DNA of 34,958 nt from an uncultured Mycoplasmatota bacterium (GTDB lineage: Bacteria; Bacillota_I; Bacilli_A; RF39; UBA660). The notes beneath the pieces were generated by a model. The model was given only the letters and a program-made list of their open reading frames with translations. It was not told the DNA's origin and searched no databases. The translations under genes and the position numbers were made by a program. The stretch covers positions 1 through 34,958 of the forward strand of contig CANOTJ010000010.1 of NCBI GenBank assembly GCA_947570175.1, in the 5' to 3' direction. The first letter of the stretch is position 1. Each line of letters opens with the position of its first letter. This document shows, piece by piece, positions 33,220-34,958 of the stretch.

Positions 33220-33893
33220 GATTGAATATATTTTTTTGATATTTTAATCACTGGTCTAATTGGCAAACTTCCAGTTTGAATTCCTAAACATAATCTTCCA
33301 GAATTTATTTTACGATATTCTACGATTGGGGAACAAACCATCACTGGATTATTTTTATTAAAGAAGTTGGTTATTGTATCTTGTTTATATAAAAATTGAG
33401 GGGTAATATTATTTTCCAAAGTAGTTCCTATTTGCAAAGAAGTCGTTGCGATTCCAGATAAAATTCCAACATCTTCCAATGTCAATAATCTAGATTCCAA
33501 AATATCAGAATTTGATGCATTTAACTCTGTTTGAAGTTTATTTTTATAAGTTGTTGTAACATAATTTTCAGCATTGTTTACAGCTATCGTTCCATCGTTT
33601 ATATTTTCACTACTAAGTAGTGTTACAAAATCATTTGATTCTGGACTTTCTTCCATAACGTTCCATGAAGTAGAATTCTTTAGAATTACTACATCTCCAA
33701 TTTTGTAAGATAGGTTTTGTTGTTCTTCTTCTATAGGTACTGTATTTTCCTCTATTTCATTTACATCATTCCTATTAGAAGAGAAAATCCAACCTTTATC
33801 ATAAAAAATATAGATTCCTAACCCAATAATAATTAAAACCAAAATCCCAATAATCATAATTAAATCCTGATTGTGTTTGTCATATCCTTTCAT
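33213..33893 (-). CDS. Single-pass membrane-anchored extracytoplasmic protein, unknown
   Basis: A 226-residue protein with a short cytoplasmic N-terminus, one membrane helix (about 11-31, IMIIGILVLIIIGLGIYIFY), a Glu-rich linker (about 38-60) and a beta-rich outer domain (about 62-220). The end SLPIRPVIKISKKYI resembles the 'RPVI' ending of DUF6273-like domains found in surface proteins of gut Bacillota, a weak resemblance. No catalytic motif is seen. It follows the 290-residue gene by 30 bp with AGGAGG before its ATG, so the two form an operon. Confidence 0.72.
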   Translation of the reverse strand: MKGYDKHNQDLIMIIGILVLIIIGLGIYIFYDKGWIFSSNRNDVNEIEENTVPIEEEQQNLSYKIGDVVILKNSTSWNVMEESPESNDFVTLLSSENINDGTIAVNNAENYVTTTYKNKLQTELNASNSDILESRLLTLEDVGILSGIATTSLQIGTTLENNITPQFLYKQDTITNFFNKNNPVMVCSPIVEYRKINSGRLCLGIQTGSLPIRPVIKISKKYIQSI

Positions 33894-33923
33894 CCCTTAT
33901 TATCCTCCTTTTATCTAAAAAAA

Positions 33924-34796
33924 TCATTCGTATGTCCTACGAGATATATGATTATCTAAAATTTTTGATAATGTTTTTGCGTGATCATTACCAATCTCTG
34001 TTTGATTTATAATTTCCTGTTCAGCTTTCTGTTCTCTACTTATAAAAGATTTTTGCTTTAAATCAACTTCTAGCTTTATTAAATCTCCTACAGAAAGTTT
34101 TTTAAAAACGCTTCCATAACCATCCTTTAAAAGATGATAATGGTAATTTGCAAGATATCTATTTTCATCATTATTAATTTTTAAATTCTGATCACATTGA
34201 TATAAAATTGCTATTCTTTTGGAAATTTCATCATAAAAACCAGGTAAGAATTCTTCTAATGGTTTTAGTGCTTGCAATTCAAATAATTGATCAGATACTA
34301 GTTCCTCAGAATCAAGTCCTAAGTTCTTTATTAGAGCAGTCATAATCATCTCAGCTGCAGTATATTTTCCAATTAACAAATTCTCTTTTTTTATAAAAAT
34401 GGATGTATTGATTTTTCTTTTTTGCACTTTTTCCCAAAATTGAGCAATCAACTTTCTAATCTTTTCAACATCTGCTGAATCCATAAAATTAGTTGAAAGA
34501 CTATCGCAATCAGAAGCATTTAATTGGTAATTTGCTTGAATTAAATAATCTTTAAGATTTCTATTATACCCCATATCTAAGTGCGAAGTATATTCTCTTT
34601 CTCTTTCAAAAAATCTTGTAAATAATTGTTTTTTGCCATAGAGTACATCTTCTACTTCCATTTGATCTTCAAAAAAATGTAAAAATACCATAAATTGTGT
34701 TGCGGAAAATTGACTATCATATCCATTTTTTATGATGTATAGGATATATTCCATGATTAAATCATCAACTGTCAACTTTTGTTCTAACTTCTCCAT
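33924..34796 (-). CDS. Hypothetical soluble protein
   Basis: A 290-residue, mostly helical, cytosolic protein with no membrane segment or signal peptide and no motif I recognise. It begins MEKLEQKLTVDDLIMEYILY after a clear AGGAGGG ribosome site. It is the first gene of a two-gene unit with the membrane protein at 33213-33893 and has a candidate promoter 65 bp upstream. Nothing in sequence or context gives a function. Confidence 0.7.
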   Translation of the reverse strand: MEKLEQKLTVDDLIMEYILYIIKNGYDSQFSATQFMVFLHFFEDQMEVEDVLYGKKQLFTRFFEREREYTSHLDMGYNRNLKDYLIQANYQLNASDCDSLSTNFMDSADVEKIRKLIAQFWEKVQKRKINTSIFIKKENLLIGKYTAAEMIMTALIKNLGLDSEELVSDQLFELQALKPLEEFLPGFYDEISKRIAILYQCDQNLKINNDENRYLANYHYHLLKDGYGSVFKKLSVGDLIKLEVDLKQKSFISREQKAEQEIINQTEIGNDHAKTLSKILDNHISRRTYE

Positions 34797-34861
34797 AAAC
34801 CCTCCTGCTTAAAAAAATTCTTATCCTAAACGATATTTATTTTTTTAAGATTACTACCATT

Positions 34862-34891
34862 AGTTTATCACATCCTAAAATGTTTTATCAA
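34862..34891 (-). promoter_or_regulatory. Candidate promoter of the two-gene unit
   Basis: TTGATA (34886-34891) and TAAACT (34862-34867), 18-bp spacer. The -10 is preceded by TGTGA, close to an extended -10. Confidence 0.5.
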
Positions 34892-34958
34892 CCTTTTTTA
34901 TGAACTTTGTTAATCATTTTTAGAAATGTCTACAGTAATCATTAGTTAAAATGTCCAC

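Overview
The window is AT-rich, low-GC DNA from a spore-forming member of the Bacillota, probably an uncultured gut lineage of the Bacilli/Clostridia type (inference). The support is yabG-veg-spoVG-yabP-yabQ-divIC synteny, a Gram-positive prfB-yitT-ftsE-ftsX cluster, strong AGGAGG ribosome sites and TTGACA/TATAAT promoters. A prfB gene with the classical in-frame UGA frameshift shows that UGA is a stop codon, so this is not a code-4 mollicute.

Layout. Positions 1-2600 (+) hold a sporulation and division cluster. Positions 2700-3250 hold a small XRE regulator and a divergent small membrane peptide, with the same 14-bp palindromic operator embedded in two promoters. Positions 3440-7630 (-) hold prfB, a YitT membrane protein, ftsE, ftsX and a coiled-coil protein. 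Positions 7743-10682 (-) hold one very long pseudopilin-like surface protein.

Positions about 10817-25332 are a 14.5-kb genomic island. It splits a chromosomal tRNA-Glu(CUC) gene in the anticodon loop: the 3' half lies at 10781-10826 and the 5' half at 25323-25363. Joined at a shared 10-bp core they give a perfectly paired tRNA. The island carries its own intact tRNA-Glu(CUC), a tyrosine integrase, paired arm-site-like repeats at both ends, an IS91-family transposase with a recombinase fragment, a 2880-residue M26-type (IgA1-protease/Zmp-like) zinc metallopeptidase with cohesin-like and dockerin-like modules, and an IS1595-family element with 8-bp target duplication. No conjugation or replication genes are seen.

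Positions 25800-34958 are chromosome again. They hold a MATE transporter fused to a cytidylate-kinase-like domain behind a promoter and attenuator-like leader, an MBL-fold hydrolase, an HD-GYP protein with a coupled small partner, glutamyl-tRNA synthetase, tRNA-Gln(CUG) and two unrecognised proteins. The non-coding stretch 30300-31400 holds two RNA-level loci: a compact three-hairpin RNA with a terminator, and a previously unlabelled candidate type I toxin-antitoxin module. The module has a 30-aa hydrophobic peptide, an mRNA whose 5' and 3' ends pair over about 27 bp, and a convergent antisense RNA with its own perfect-spacing promoter and terminator.

The strongest leads are the split tRNA with a cargo replacement tRNA, the type I toxin-antitoxin candidate, the giant island-borne protease, and the duplicated operator-promoter around the XRE gene. 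All assignments come from reading the sequence; no database search was run.
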